From an uncultured Bacteroidaceae bacterium (GTDB lineage: Bacteria; Bacteroidota; Bacteroidia; Bacteroidales; Bacteroidaceae), in assembly GCA_944321635.1 (NCBI GenBank), contig CALULY010000001.1:1-64000 (forward strand): a stretch of DNA of 64,000 nucleotides. Reading direction: 5' to 3'. Within the stretch, counting starts at the first letter, position 1. Every line of letters begins with the position of its first letter. The notes under the pieces are model-generated. The model did no database searches. It was not told the origin of the DNA and saw only the letters and a list, made by a program, of their open reading frames with translations. A program made the position numbers and the translations under genes. Below, in pieces: positions 52,272 to 61,643 of the stretch.

Positions 52272-55157
52272 TTAGAACAATTGCCCGCTGGCACTGCTCT
52301 CTGTGACCTTGTGCAATTCGCACATCTCGGTGAAGTCCGCGCCGTTGCGCCTTAAGGCATAGAAGTCGTTTTCTCCCAGTAACACATATTCCCATGTCCT
52401 GTCGCCGCGCTGAGCAGGTGGCAGCTGGTTGATTTTCCTGCACCATTCGGTTATTGCCAACTGTTTCTGCCTGACATTTTTGTTGTGTTTTTGTTCCTGG
52501 GCTTTGGTTTCCACTATGTATATGTGTGTGGCGGTGGAGACCATGAAGTCGGGATGGTATGTCGAGAGCATCCCGTCCTGACGTATGTAGCAGATTGATG
52601 CGAAGCTGTGTTGGTATTCGTTTATCTTGATGAACCGCTCCACTTCGGCTTGGTTGTCAAGATATTCCATGAACGCCTTCTCCAATCCTCCACTGTTGGA
52701 TGGGTAGCCGGTGCGTTCGTAGATTGTCTTCTCCAGGACAAGCGAATAGTGTTCCCTCACTTTCATCGTCGGGACGGAGGAAAAGTAGATTTTCTCGACG
52801 ATTGCATCGGTGACGCTAACATCCTCTTGCAGGCGATGGATGGCCGTGGACATCTCTTTGACGATGTGCTGTGTGGCTACCCCCTCGTTGTGCAGCAGGA
52901 TTTTCCAATTATAATTCTCAAAAGGGTTGAATGGGCGGGAGAACAGTCTCGTCCTTATGTAGGTGTCTACTGCACGGATTATCTCCGACTGGTTGATTTG
53001 CAGTGTCGGCAATCTCAGTGTCTTGTTGCGTCCCACCTTGTCGTGGCGTGTCGTCACTATGCGCAGCACTTTCTGCAAATACTCGTTGTAGCTTTGGGCG
53101 TTGCACAAATCGGCGTTCACTTCGTATTTTCCGAATGTGGTGCCGACCGATATCTCGTGTGAGATGAAGGCTTCCCCCGGTTTTGCCAGCAAGCTGTGCA
53201 ACTGTTCGTATGGGTAGTCGGTGAAAGGGGCTAATCGGTCGATGTCTATGGTCGTGAGATTCAGTTCTTCCTCATGTTCCTTGACAATGAAAGGCCAGAA
53301 CAGGTCATAGTCTGCATAGTTCTCTTTCAGCCCAACGCTCATCAAGTCGCCGACGACATTTGACGCTGAAGGCAAATCGTCCTCATCAGTGCCAGCCAGC
53401 CCGCCGGCCAACAGGTCTTTGTAAAAGTCGAGGAATGCAGGATGCTCGATGATCGACAGCATATCAAGGTAGGATTTCGGCGATTTCTTCTCTTTGAGCA
53501 CCCTTCGTCTGTTCTCGCGCTTCTCTTCTTGGTACTCCGGTTCGCGCCACATCAGTCGGAGGCCGCGCCCTATGGTCTGTTCCAGCAGTATGTCAGATTG
53601 AGTGGAGCGCAGCGGGACAATCACGCAGATGTTGTTGACGTCAAAGCCCTCGCGCAGCATCAGTACCGAGACTATTACTTTCGGTGACTTGTACCGATCG
53701 ACGTTGAACAGCCTTTCCTTGATTTGCAACCAGTCTTTCTCCTTGACATCCCCTTTGGCATTGCTGTCGATGCGCAGTATGTCATCTTCCGCCAATCCCT
53801 CTTCCTGGAGGAATGATGCGACAAAGGGGGTGACATTGGTGTCCTCACAGACGACCATCATCTTGGGGTACTTCTTTTCGTCTATCTTGGTGAAGCCCTC
53901 TTCAAGGATTCTCAGTTTGCGCAGCCCGGCACGGAGCATGAGACGTTGCCCGTCGCTGAGACCTATCACTCTCCTGCCGTCTCGCACGGCTTTGTAGTCG
54001 AGGTTGCCAAGGTCCGTGAGTTCCTGCCTGCGGTCTACCAGCAAAGTCTTGACCAGTCCCATTCTCATCGCTGTTTCCAAATCGAAATCCGTGATGATGT
54101 GCGGGAAGTAGTGCCTCTTCTGCTTCTTGCCCGTCCCCACTTTGTCGTAGGGTGTTGCGGAGAAGTCTATTTGGAAGAAGCCCGACACCTTGCCTTGCGC
54201 TATCCTATTCAGCCCCTTTTGCCACTCGACTTCCTCTATTTCGCCTTGCACCTTGTTTTCGTGGATGTGGTGTGCCTCATCGTTGATGACCATCAGGTCT
54301 GGCAGGCCGGCCAGGAAGTCCAGTTCGCTGCCCCGCAGGTATCTCTTATCCAGAGTGTCCAGTGCGTTGCCGCCGCTTGTACCCGGGCGTATCGGCAGGA
54401 TGTCATCCACTATGCCCGATGCCGGGTCGGTGTCTACTGTCTCTTCCGCCGCCTCCTCGTCGGAGAGGAACAGATGCCAGTTGGTCAATGCTATCACGCC
54501 GTCACCCGTGACTTTGCGCCCTATGCCGTCCTCTTTGGTCACTACGTTGTTTTGGATGAATGAGAACACCTCGTCCCTGTAAGCTGGCGGGACAAACAGT
54601 TCCTTGTTCAGGCACAGGTCATTGGTGTCTATGTCACGTTCCTTGCCGTCCTCCTTCATCCGCCCGCAGTAGGCATCCTTGAGGCGGTCGTAGACGATGA
54701 GCCCCGGGGCGACTATCAGGAAGTTTTGCGTGAAACGTCCGCTCCGTTCCTCCTCGTGCCGCGCGTTCAGCATCTGCCACAGCAGCAGGGCGTGCATGAC
54801 CCAAGTTTTGCCTGTGCCCGTTGCCATCTTGACGGCATACTTGGGCATCTGGTATTTCTCTTTGCCCAGCTCCGACAAATTACACTCCGCCAGCAGGTCG
54901 CTGTCAACCTTTTCATATATGTCCCGCACGCTGGTCACGCCCAGCACTTCGTGCAGGTAGATGATGTTCAGGATGCTTTGCCGCTGTCCGACGTGGAAGT
55001 TCCTGCCGCGCTCGTCGGTGTAGGGTTCCATGAACCAGTATTTGAGCAACTCGCGTGTCACCGTTGTGACCCTTTCGAGCATCTCTCCGCTTTCAAATGC
55101 TTGTTGCACTTGCTCCGTCAGCCGTTTGGCCAACTCCAGGGATATGTCGCTTGCCAT
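52272..55157 (-). CDS. type III restriction enzyme, Res subunit
   Basis: This 961-aa subunit is a superfamily 2 translocase with nuclease. Walker A is MATGTGKT (111-118) and DEAH starts at D293 (NDEAHHIHENK). Helicase motif VI-like GRGLRLMWREPEYQ lies near residue 530. The C-terminal nuclease is PD-(D/E)XK: D870 in YHPDFMV, with E883 and K885 in YIVETKAQ. It cuts DNA with the Mod subunit, whose gene ends 15 bp upstream. Length and order (mod then res) are standard. Confidence 0.93.
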   Translation of the reverse strand: MASDISLELAKRLTEQVQQAFESGEMLERVTTVTRELLKYWFMEPYTDERGRNFHVGQRQSILNIIYLHEVLGVTSVRDIYEKVDSDLLAECNLSELGKEKYQMPKYAVKMATGTGKTWVMHALLLWQMLNARHEEERSGRFTQNFLIVAPGLIVYDRLKDAYCGRMKEDGKERDIDTNDLCLNKELFVPPAYRDEVFSFIQNNVVTKEDGIGRKVTGDGVIALTNWHLFLSDEEAAEETVDTDPASGIVDDILPIRPGTSGGNALDTLDKRYLRGSELDFLAGLPDLMVINDEAHHIHENKVQGEIEEVEWQKGLNRIAQGKVSGFFQIDFSATPYDKVGTGKKQKRHYFPHIITDFDLETAMRMGLVKTLLVDRRQELTDLGNLDYKAVRDGRRVIGLSDGQRLMLRAGLRKLRILEEGFTKIDEKKYPKMMVVCEDTNVTPFVASFLQEEGLAEDDILRIDSNAKGDVKEKDWLQIKERLFNVDRYKSPKVIVSVLMLREGFDVNNICVIVPLRSTQSDILLEQTIGRGLRLMWREPEYQEEKRENRRRVLKEKKSPKSYLDMLSIIEHPAFLDFYKDLLAGGLAGTDEDDLPSASNVVGDLMSVGLKENYADYDLFWPFIVKEHEEELNLTTIDIDRLAPFTDYPYEQLHSLLAKPGEAFISHEISVGTTFGKYEVNADLCNAQSYNEYLQKVLRIVTTRHDKVGRNKTLRLPTLQINQSEIIRAVDTYIRTRLFSRPFNPFENYNWKILLHNEGVATQHIVKEMSTAIHRLQEDVSVTDAIVEKIYFSSVPTMKVREHYSLVLEKTIYERTGYPSNSGGLEKAFMEYLDNQAEVERFIKINEYQHSFASICYIRQDGMLSTYHPDFMVSTATHIYIVETKAQEQKHNKNVRQKQLAITEWCRKINQLPPAQRGDRTWEYVLLGENDFYALRRNGADFTEMCELHKVTESSASGQLF

Positions 55158-55171
55158 GTTTGCTTGTTTAT

Positions 55172-57043
55172 TTAGGATTCAACAGTTTCCATCGCGATGC
55201 TCTCAAAGCCGAAGACATCGACCGCCTTGATGCAGACTGTCCGCCGCGTCTTGCGTTTGACGATCAGCCGGGCCTCGTAGACGCAGTGCAGAGGGTCGTT
55301 GTCGTTGGCCGTGTTCTCCCGGTAGTCCTGCCATCGGCTGCGGAATGTCTCGCCGTCATAGTCGGGGTCCACGCTCCAGTACTCGATCAATGCCAGCGGG
55401 TCACGCTCCATGACCTCTTGCAGCTTCGCTTTGTCTTTGTCGTCCAGCGGGATGTTGTCGGGCGAAAGCAGCACGTAGTTGTCAAGACGGATGCACAGCT
55501 CGTCGTCATCGTCGTGCGGTCTGATGGTGACAGGCTCTATCGTGAGATACTGCAACGAACTGAACCGCACCGACCCCTCGCGCACCAGCTTGCCGTACCC
55601 TTTCTTTGACAGTTTGTCAAGCAAGTCTGGCGGGATGACAAGCACCTCGACCTCCCCTTGGCATTGGCGCAGGGCGGCGGAGATGTCAAATGCGAAGTTC
55701 CATGCCAGCACGACGACGCGCCGCCATCCCCCGCCGAGCAGGTTGTCCCGCGCTTCCCTGGCGCGGCGGACGGTTGCCGCGCCTGTCAGCTTGTTGGGGC
55801 TGTCAACGTAGACAAGGGTGCGGTCGGCCTTGACATAGCCCCAGTTGCGGTCGTTCAACTGCTCTGGCGTGAACGGGATTGCGCCGTAGAGCTGCATTAC
55901 TATTTGGCTCAGGTCGCCGATGCGGCGGTAGAGTTTGTTGCTGCCGAACACCTCCTTCTGGTAGTCCCCGATGCATTGGTAAAGGAACGGCTTCACGCCC
56001 TGGTCGATGAACCGTTTGCGCATGACGAGAGTGGCAGGCTTGCCGATGTCGGTCGTTATCCATCGCCGCCCCAGACGCTCTGCCACGGCTGCCGTAGTGC
56101 CGCTGCCGCCGAACAGGTCGCAGACGAGGTCGCCCTCGTTGGATGAGGCTTTGATGATGCGTTCAAGGAGGGCTTCGGGCTTTTGGGTGGCGTATCCCAC
56201 CAGTTCTGAACGGTATCTATCTCCTGAGTAAATATCAATCCACCAATCTTCGCATTTTTTACCTTTCTCTAATAGATCATTAACCTTGCTTACATCGCTC
56301 CCAATATTCTTAAATACTTGCCCTGTATTATGTAACCCGCTCTTATGACAAATGTATTGTATATTAAAAGTCTTTGAACCGCTTCTTGAGTAGAATAAGA
56401 TTATATCATGTTTTCTACTAAATGCGTTGATGATAGCCGTAGGCCCAGAATAGCACCACACAATTTCATTCACAAAATTCTCCTTCCCGAACACCTCATC
56501 CATGAAAACCTTGACGTAATGTCCCACGTGCCAATCAATGTGCACATAGATGCTTCCTCGCTCAGACAGCAGTTCGCGCATCAGCACCAACCGGGGATAG
56601 AGCATCTTCAGGTAGGAGACAGTGCCGTCCCTCCAAGTGTCAGAGTAGGCAAATTGCTCGATGACGGTCGGACGCTGTTCCAGATCCGCACCCGGCAAAC
56701 TGACTTTGGTGCGATAGTCCGCCTTGCTGTCAAACGGCGGGTCTATATAAATCAAGTCCACCTTGCCCCTCAGCGACGGCAGCCCCGTCGCCTCGTCTCC
56801 AGACAACATGGCCTGCATGGCGAGCAGGTTGTCGCCGTAGATGAGACGGTTGATCCATCTGTCGCCTACCGTCAGGCTGTTCCGTCCGCGCCACAGGCCT
56901 GCGCTGTCCCGTGATGGCAACACCAGCTCGTTGGTTTGCAGCCCGATGCGCGCACCGTTGTTTGCACGCTCCAGGAGTTGCTGAGCCTCCCGCCTGCCCT
57001 CGGCTGCGATGCGGGGCAGTTCTTCAAGTAATGACTTTGGCAT
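55172..57043 (-). CDS. type III adenine-specific DNA methyltransferase, Mod subunit
   Basis: This 623-aa beta-class methyltransferase has the catalytic motif [13 protein letters not shown] (DPPF at 101-104) ahead of the SAM motif [18 protein letters not shown] (about 306-322). The central part (about residues 195-281) would hold the target recognition domain, and there the DNA (56200-56460) is strikingly more AT-rich than the rest of the gene. It methylates one strand of an asymmetric site and gives Res its specificity. The leader upstream is structured. Confidence 0.93.
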   Translation of the reverse strand: MPKSLLEELPRIAAEGRREAQQLLERANNGARIGLQTNELVLPSRDSAGLWRGRNSLTVGDRWINRLIYGDNLLAMQAMLSGDEATGLPSLRGKVDLIYIDPPFDSKADYRTKVSLPGADLEQRPTVIEQFAYSDTWRDGTVSYLKMLYPRLVLMRELLSERGSIYVHIDWHVGHYVKVFMDEVFGKENFVNEIVWCYSGPTAIINAFSRKHDIILFYSRSGSKTFNIQYICHKSGLHNTGQVFKNIGSDVSKVNDLLEKGKKCEDWWIDIYSGDRYRSELVGYATQKPEALLERIIKASSNEGDLVCDLFGGSGTTAAVAERLGRRWITTDIGKPATLVMRKRFIDQGVKPFLYQCIGDYQKEVFGSNKLYRRIGDLSQIVMQLYGAIPFTPEQLNDRNWGYVKADRTLVYVDSPNKLTGAATVRRAREARDNLLGGGWRRVVVLAWNFAFDISAALRQCQGEVEVLVIPPDLLDKLSKKGYGKLVREGSVRFSSLQYLTIEPVTIRPHDDDDELCIRLDNYVLLSPDNIPLDDKDKAKLQEVMERDPLALIEYWSVDPDYDGETFRSRWQDYRENTANDNDPLHCVYEARLIVKRKTRRTVCIKAVDVFGFESIAMETVES

Positions 57044-57075
57044 ACGCTCAATGTTTTATGCGCTGCCATCGTCTT

Positions 57076-57216
57076 GTTTCCTACGAACACAGAGCGCGGG
57101 CGAATCTTGCCTTTATTCTGCGGTCGTAGGAAACCGATGTAAACAGACAAAACGCCCGCGCTATACGCGAGCATTCACTTATCTGTCCCGGTTTACATAT
57201 CATGAAATTTCCTACG
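57076..57216 (-). ncRNA. structured leader with competing inverted repeats upstream of mod-res
   Basis: GTTTCCTACGA (57076-57086) and TCGTAGGAAAC (57124-57134) are perfect inverted repeats. The same central CGTAGGAAA (57125-57133) can instead pair with TTTCCTACG (57208-57216), reinforced by ATGTAAAC (57137-57144) with GTTTACAT (57191-57198). GCGCGGGCG (57094-57102) pairs with CGCCCGCGC (57153-57161), which alternatively joins a local CGCG hairpin. The mutually exclusive pairings look like a switch or an excision site. Its role is unknown to me. Confidence 0.5.
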
Positions 57217-57301
57217 TTTCAGAATAACAAGAACAAACAGCAAACGCTATTAATAACCCATAAAATGGCAACCGCCGCCTCTGCGGCCCTGTTTCCGGGT
57301 G

Positions 57302-57309
57302 TAAAGATA
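57302..57309 (-). promoter_or_regulatory. possible -7 motif of the mod-res operon
   Basis: TATCTTTA on the minus strand (one mismatch) would give a leader of about 250 bases that includes the structured element. Confidence 0.35.
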
Positions 57310-57331
57310 GGCAAATAAAGTGCGGCCAGGC

Positions 57332-57689
57332 TTATTTCCGAGAGTTAAATAATAGATAGGTCAAATGACCGCTACATGTGGGATAAGCGAAAGCACCCGT
57401 CCATCCCCGTCCGCTGTGCATCATCGATGATGGCGCACAGTGATTGCCCGCCGCACCGGATGCCGGGTGCCGGGAGGGCGGTGGAGTTGGGCGGGGTGCA
57501 TTATGACGCTTTGTGTTGCAAAGTGTGAAATTTGAGGAAAAAATCGCGATTGTCGCTCGGAAACCCTGTTTTTTTATGACTTTCCGACGCACAATCCAGC
57601 TTTACTTGGTGTTTTTTACATCAATTAGTGTCAAATGGTGCGCTCTGCCACTCCAGTTCCTGAGTGCCTGACGCCTGGTGTCACATCTG
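57332..57689. other. intergenic stretch without a supported gene
   Basis: The only frame of any size (57332-57592, minus) has no conserved pattern. A hairpin with CTGTGC and GCACAG arms lies near 57413-57440. No 21- or 22-bp array was seen. Confidence 0.5.
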
Positions 57690-57731
57690 CCTAAAAACGT
57701 TGCAGCCCCGGCCATGATAGGTCGGGGCTGC
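57690..57731 (-). terminator. terminator of guaA
   Basis: On the minus strand GCAGCCCCG (57731-57723) pairs with CGGGGCTGC (57710-57702), followed by AACGTTTTT. Confidence 0.85.
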
Positions 57732-57756
57732 CGTTGCGTAATTAGTTGCGGGGATG

Positions 57757-59280
57757 TCATTCCCACTCGATTGTCGAAGGCGGCTTTGACGAGATGTCGT
57801 AGGTCACACGGTTGACCCCTTTCACCTTATTTATTATGTCGTTTGACACCTTGGCGAGGAAGTCGTAGGGCAGCCTTGCCCAGTCGGCAGTCATGGCATC
57901 GGTCGAAGTCACCGCACGCAATGCCACGGCGCGCTCGTAGGTGCGCTCGTCACCCATGACCCCGACGCTCTGCACGGGCAGCAGGATGACGCCGGCTTGC
58001 CACACCTTGTCATACAGTCCCCAGTCGCGCAGCCCCTGGATGAAGATGTCGTCGGCATCTTGCAGCACGCGCACTTTGTCGGGGGTGATGTCCCCGAGTA
58101 TCCTCACCGCAAGTCCCGGTCCCGGGAATGGGTGGCGCGTGATGAGATGTTCGGGCATACCCAGTTCGCGTCCCACGCGGCGCACCTCGTCTTTGAACAA
58201 CAGGCGCAGAGGTTCGCACAGCTTCAGGTTCATCCGCTCCGGCAAACCGCCGACATTGTGGTGGCTCTTGATGACTGTGCCGGTTATCGACAGCGACTCG
58301 ATGCAGTCAGGGTAGATTGTCCCTTGTGCCAGCCACTTGACATCCTTGATCTTGTGTGCCTCGGCATCAAACACGTCGATGAAACCCTTGCCGATGATTT
58401 TTCTTTTCTTCTCGGGCTCGGTCACGCCGGCCAGTTCGCTGAAGAACTTTTGGCTCGCGTCCACGCCGATGACATTCAGTCCGAGGCATTCGTAGTCGTG
58501 CAGCACGTTCTGGAACTCGTTCTTGCGCAGCATCCCATGGTCAACGAAGATGCACGTGAGGTTCTTGCCTATGGCACGGTTCAACAGCACTGCCGCGACG
58601 GACGAATCGACGCCGCCCGACAGGCCAAGCACCACCTTGTCATCGCCGAGCTGGCTCCTGAGGCTTGCCACCGTTGTCTCGATGAACGATGCAGGCGACC
58701 AGTCCTGTTTGCAGCCGCATATCCCGACGGCGAAGTTCTTGAGCAACCGTGTGCCATCGACGGTGTGGTAGACCTCAGGGTGGAACTGCACGCCCCACAC
58801 ATTAGCCCCTTTGACCTCGTAGGCGGCTATCTCCACGCTCTCTGTCGAGGCGATGCGCTCAAATGTGCCAGGTATCTCCGTGATGGTGTCGCCGTGGCTC
58901 ATCCAGATCTGTGAGCCCTCGTCGATGCCGTCAAACAACGCGTTGCCTGCCTTGATGCGGGCCAGGTGTGCGCGGCCGTATTCGCGTGAGCCGGCAGGTT
59001 CGACCTTGCCTCCACCAGAGTAGGCTATGTACTGCGCGCCGTAGCATATCCCAAGGACGGGATATTTGCCCACAATCCGCGAGAGGTCAACCTTGAAGGC
59101 CTTTTCGTCGTAGACCGAGAACGGGCTGCCCGACAACACCACCCCCTTGATGCCCTCGTCCCCCTCGGGGAACTTGTTGTAGGGGTAGATTTCGCAGTAA
59201 ATGTCCAGCTCGCGGATCCTGCGCCCGATGAGCTGCGTGGTCTGTGACCCGAAGTCAAGTATGATAATCTTTTCTTGCAT
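57757..59280 (-). CDS. guaA: GMP synthase (glutamine-hydrolysing)
   Basis: It converts XMP to GMP. The N-terminal class I amidotransferase domain has the nucleophile Cys79 in [11 protein letters not shown] and the His in [11 protein letters not shown]. The ATP pyrophosphatase domain follows with [17 protein letters not shown]. The C-terminal dimerisation part ends in [17 protein letters not shown], the conserved XMP-binding tail. The ATG at 59280 ([13 protein letters not shown]) was chosen. The longer frame lacks similarity and crosses the -7 motif. Length is 507 aa. Confidence 0.96.
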   Translation of the reverse strand: MQEKIIILDFGSQTTQLIGRRIRELDIYCEIYPYNKFPEGDEGIKGVVLSGSPFSVYDEKAFKVDLSRIVGKYPVLGICYGAQYIAYSGGGKVEPAGSREYGRAHLARIKAGNALFDGIDEGSQIWMSHGDTITEIPGTFERIASTESVEIAAYEVKGANVWGVQFHPEVYHTVDGTRLLKNFAVGICGCKQDWSPASFIETTVASLRSQLGDDKVVLGLSGGVDSSVAAVLLNRAIGKNLTCIFVDHGMLRKNEFQNVLHDYECLGLNVIGVDASQKFFSELAGVTEPEKKRKIIGKGFIDVFDAEAHKIKDVKWLAQGTIYPDCIESLSITGTVIKSHHNVGGLPERMNLKLCEPLRLLFKDEVRRVGRELGMPEHLITRHPFPGPGLAVRILGDITPDKVRVLQDADDIFIQGLRDWGLYDKVWQAGVILLPVQSVGVMGDERTYERAVALRAVTSTDAMTADWARLPYDFLAKVSNDIINKVKGVNRVTYDISSKPPSTIEWE

Positions 59281-59325
59281 ATATGAAGAACTAAGTTTTT
59301 GTGTCCTGTCGTCAGACTGAGAGTG

Positions 59326-59333
59326 CAAAGATA
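59326..59333 (-). promoter_or_regulatory. -7 motif of guaA
   Basis: TATCTTTG on the minus strand, about 45 bases before the ATG. Confidence 0.6.
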
Positions 59334-59464
59334 GTCCAAAGATTTCAATAAACCCCGCCATCCGCCTCACAAGCTGACCCGTGGCAGCCATCCCGCACAT
59401 GGCTGATTGTCGAGGCATGGCATCGCCGCGAGGCAGTGCGGGAAGTTGCCGGCTCACGGTGGAA

Positions 59465-59548
59465 AGTTTGTTTTTAACCTGAATCTATGTATTTTTAGGT
59501 TACGTCTATATGTTTTTAGTTTGCAATTATATATTTTTAGTCTAAAAA
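59465..59548. repeat. 21-bp phased T-tract array (4 units)
   Basis: TTTTTA recurs at 59471, 59492, 59513 and 59534, exactly 21 bp apart. Between the tracts the sequence varies (ACCTGAATC, GGTTACGTC, GTTTGCAAT, GTCTAAAAA). A T/A run every two helical turns should bend DNA. The array lies between the divergent guaA and rpsA promoters. Confidence 0.8.
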
Positions 59549-59703
59549 TAAACTTTTCTTCCACCCATGGCAACTCGTTGCCGGATGTTTGTGGCGGCAC
59601 ACGGGATGCCGCTTTGCCGCCATCAGTCGCCACAGGTGGCCGGCGCGGGTCTTCCCGTCTTGAGAAAAAAACATATAAACGGTTGTGGCAATAGATTTTG
59701 TGC

Positions 59704-59711
59704 TATCTTTG
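59704..59711 (+). promoter_or_regulatory. -7 motif of rpsA
   Basis: TATCTTTG, giving a leader of about 60 bases. No clear -33 box. Confidence 0.6.
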
Positions 59712-59776
59712 CGCCCGGATTTCATCTACACATAATGTCTAACTCATTAACAACAAACTAAACTTACATTAATCAG

Positions 59777-61564
59777 ATGGAAAATTTAAAAGATGTCAAA
59801 CCAGTCGAGAATTTCGATTGGGATGCTTATGAAAAAGGTGATGTGTTGTCAACCGAGGACCGCAAGGCTGCCGAGAAGACTTACGACAACACATTGAACA
59901 ATGTCAGCGACCATGAGGTCATCGACGGCACGGTCATCGCGATGAACAAGCGCGAAGTTGTCGTCAACATCGGTTACAAGTCCGACGGCATCATCCCGTT
60001 GAACGAGTTCCGTTACAACCCCGATTTGAAAGTCGGCGACACCGTTGAAGTGTACATCGAGAACCAAGAGGACAAAAAGGGACAATTGGTGCTCTCTCAC
60101 AAAAAGGCACGCGCATCACGCTCTTGGGAACGTGTCAACCAGGCTCTTGAAAATTCTGAAATCATCAAAGGTTACATCAAGTGCCGCACCAAGGGCGGCA
60201 TGATTGTCGATGTGTTTGGCATCGAGGCATTCTTGCCTGGCTCGCAAATCGACGTCAAACCTATCCGCGACTATGATGTGTTCGTGGGCAAGACAATGGA
60301 ATTCAAGGTTGTCAAGATCAACCAGGAATACCGCAACGTCGTCGTTTCACACAAGGCACTCATCGAGGCAGAGCTTGAGCAACAAAAGCAAGAGATCATC
60401 TCCAAGCTTGAGAAAGGCCAAGTGCTCGAAGGCACGGTCAAGAACATCACTTCCTACGGCGTGTTCATCGACCTTGGCGGCGTGGATGGTCTTATCCACA
60501 TCACCGATTTGTCCTGGGGACGTGTCAACGACCCGCACGAAGTCGTCGAGCTTGATCAGAAGCTCAACGTCGTCATCCTCGACTTTGATGAGGAAAAGAA
60601 GCGTATTGCTCTCGGCTTGAAGCAATTGACCCCGCACCCGTGGGACGCTCTCGATCCCAATTTGAAGGTGGGCGACAAGGTGACTGGCAAGGTGGTAGTC
60701 ATGGCGGACTACGGCGCATTCGTCGAGATAGCACCGGGTGTCGAGGGACTCATCCACGTGTCCGAGATGTCTTGGTCGCAGCACTTGCGCTCAGCTCAGG
60801 ACTTCATGAAGGTAGGGGACACTGTCGAAGCAGTCATCCTCACACTCGACCGCGAAGAGCGTAAGATGTCTCTCGGAATAAAGCAATTGAAGGAAGACCC
60901 ATGGGCAACCATCGAGCAGAAGTACCCCGTCGGTTCCAAGCATACTGCAAGGGTGCGCAACTTCACCAACTTCGGTGTGTTCGTTGAGATCGAGGAGGGT
61001 GTCGATGGCTTGATCCACATCTCTGACCTGTCATGGACTAAGAAAGTGAAACATCCCTCTGAATTCACTCAGATCGGGGCGGACATCGATGTCGTTGTCC
61101 TTGAGATTGACAAGGAGAACCGCCGCCTGAGCCTCGGCCACAAGCAGCTTGAGGAGAATCCTTGGGACGTGTTTGAGACTGTCTTCACTGTCGGTTCTGT
61201 GCATGAGGGCACTATCGTCGAGATGCTTGACAAGGGTGCTGTCGTGGCATTGCCTTACGGTGTCGAAGGTTTCGCAACACCCAAGCACTTGGTAAAGGAA
61301 GATGGCACGCAGGCTAAGGTTGACGAGAAGTTGCCGTTCAAGGTGATCGAGTTCAACAAGGATGCCAAGAGGATCATCCTCTCGCACAGCCGTATCTTTG
61401 AGGACGCAGCTAAAGCCGAGGAAAGAGCAGAGAAGAAGGCTCGCCGTGCTGCCAAGAAAGAGGAGCAGCCGATGATCCAAAACCAGGCTGCATCGACCAC
61501 TCTGGGTGACATCGACGTGCTTGCTGCCCTCAAGGAGCAGATGGACGCTGAGAACAAAAAGTAA
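59777..61564 (+). CDS. rpsA: 30S ribosomal protein S1
   Basis: This 595-aa protein has six S1 RNA-binding repeats, starting near residues 50, 135, 222, 305, 390 and 475: VVVNIGYKSDGIIPL, GMIVDVFGIEAFLPG, YGVFIDLGGVDGLIHITDLSW, YGAFVEIAPGVEGLIHVSEMSW, FGVFVEIEEGVDGLIHISDLSW and GAVVALPYGVEGFAT. The acidic N-terminus is typical. S1 helps bind mRNA to the ribosome, which matters where Shine-Dalgarno sequences are rare. The C-terminus is basic and Ala-rich. Confidence 0.96.
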   Translation: MENLKDVKPVENFDWDAYEKGDVLSTEDRKAAEKTYDNTLNNVSDHEVIDGTVIAMNKREVVVNIGYKSDGIIPLNEFRYNPDLKVGDTVEVYIENQEDKKGQLVLSHKKARASRSWERVNQALENSEIIKGYIKCRTKGGMIVDVFGIEAFLPGSQIDVKPIRDYDVFVGKTMEFKVVKINQEYRNVVVSHKALIEAELEQQKQEIISKLEKGQVLEGTVKNITSYGVFIDLGGVDGLIHITDLSWGRVNDPHEVVELDQKLNVVILDFDEEKKRIALGLKQLTPHPWDALDPNLKVGDKVTGKVVVMADYGAFVEIAPGVEGLIHVSEMSWSQHLRSAQDFMKVGDTVEAVILTLDREERKMSLGIKQLKEDPWATIEQKYPVGSKHTARVRNFTNFGVFVEIEEGVDGLIHISDLSWTKKVKHPSEFTQIGADIDVVVLEIDKENRRLSLGHKQLEENPWDVFETVFTVGSVHEGTIVEMLDKGAVVALPYGVEGFATPKHLVKEDGTQAKVDEKLPFKVIEFNKDAKRIILSHSRIFEDAAKAEERAEKKARRAAKKEEQPMIQNQAASTTLGDIDVLAALKEQMDAENKK

Positions 61565-61630
61565 CTTCATAATTGAATTTTTGATTGTGCCGATGTGGGG
61601 GGAAGTCATTCTCCCCACATCTTTTTATGT

Positions 61631-61638
61631 TAACTTTG
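61631..61638 (+). promoter_or_regulatory. -7 motif immediately before the RNase Z gene
   Basis: TAACTTTG ends 5 bp before the ATG at 61644, the same spacing as at 50667-50674. Confidence 0.6.
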
Positions 61639-61643
61639 GGGCA

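Noticed and set aside
52272-57043. Phase-variable RM system by simple repeats or invertible segments
   Set aside because: No homopolymer or tandem short repeat tract in mod and no recombinase or inverted gene copy nearby.
57332-57592. 86-codon minus-strand frame upstream of mod-res
   Set aside because: No promoter, no conserved pattern, and a Pro/Arg-rich middle typical of a chance frame.
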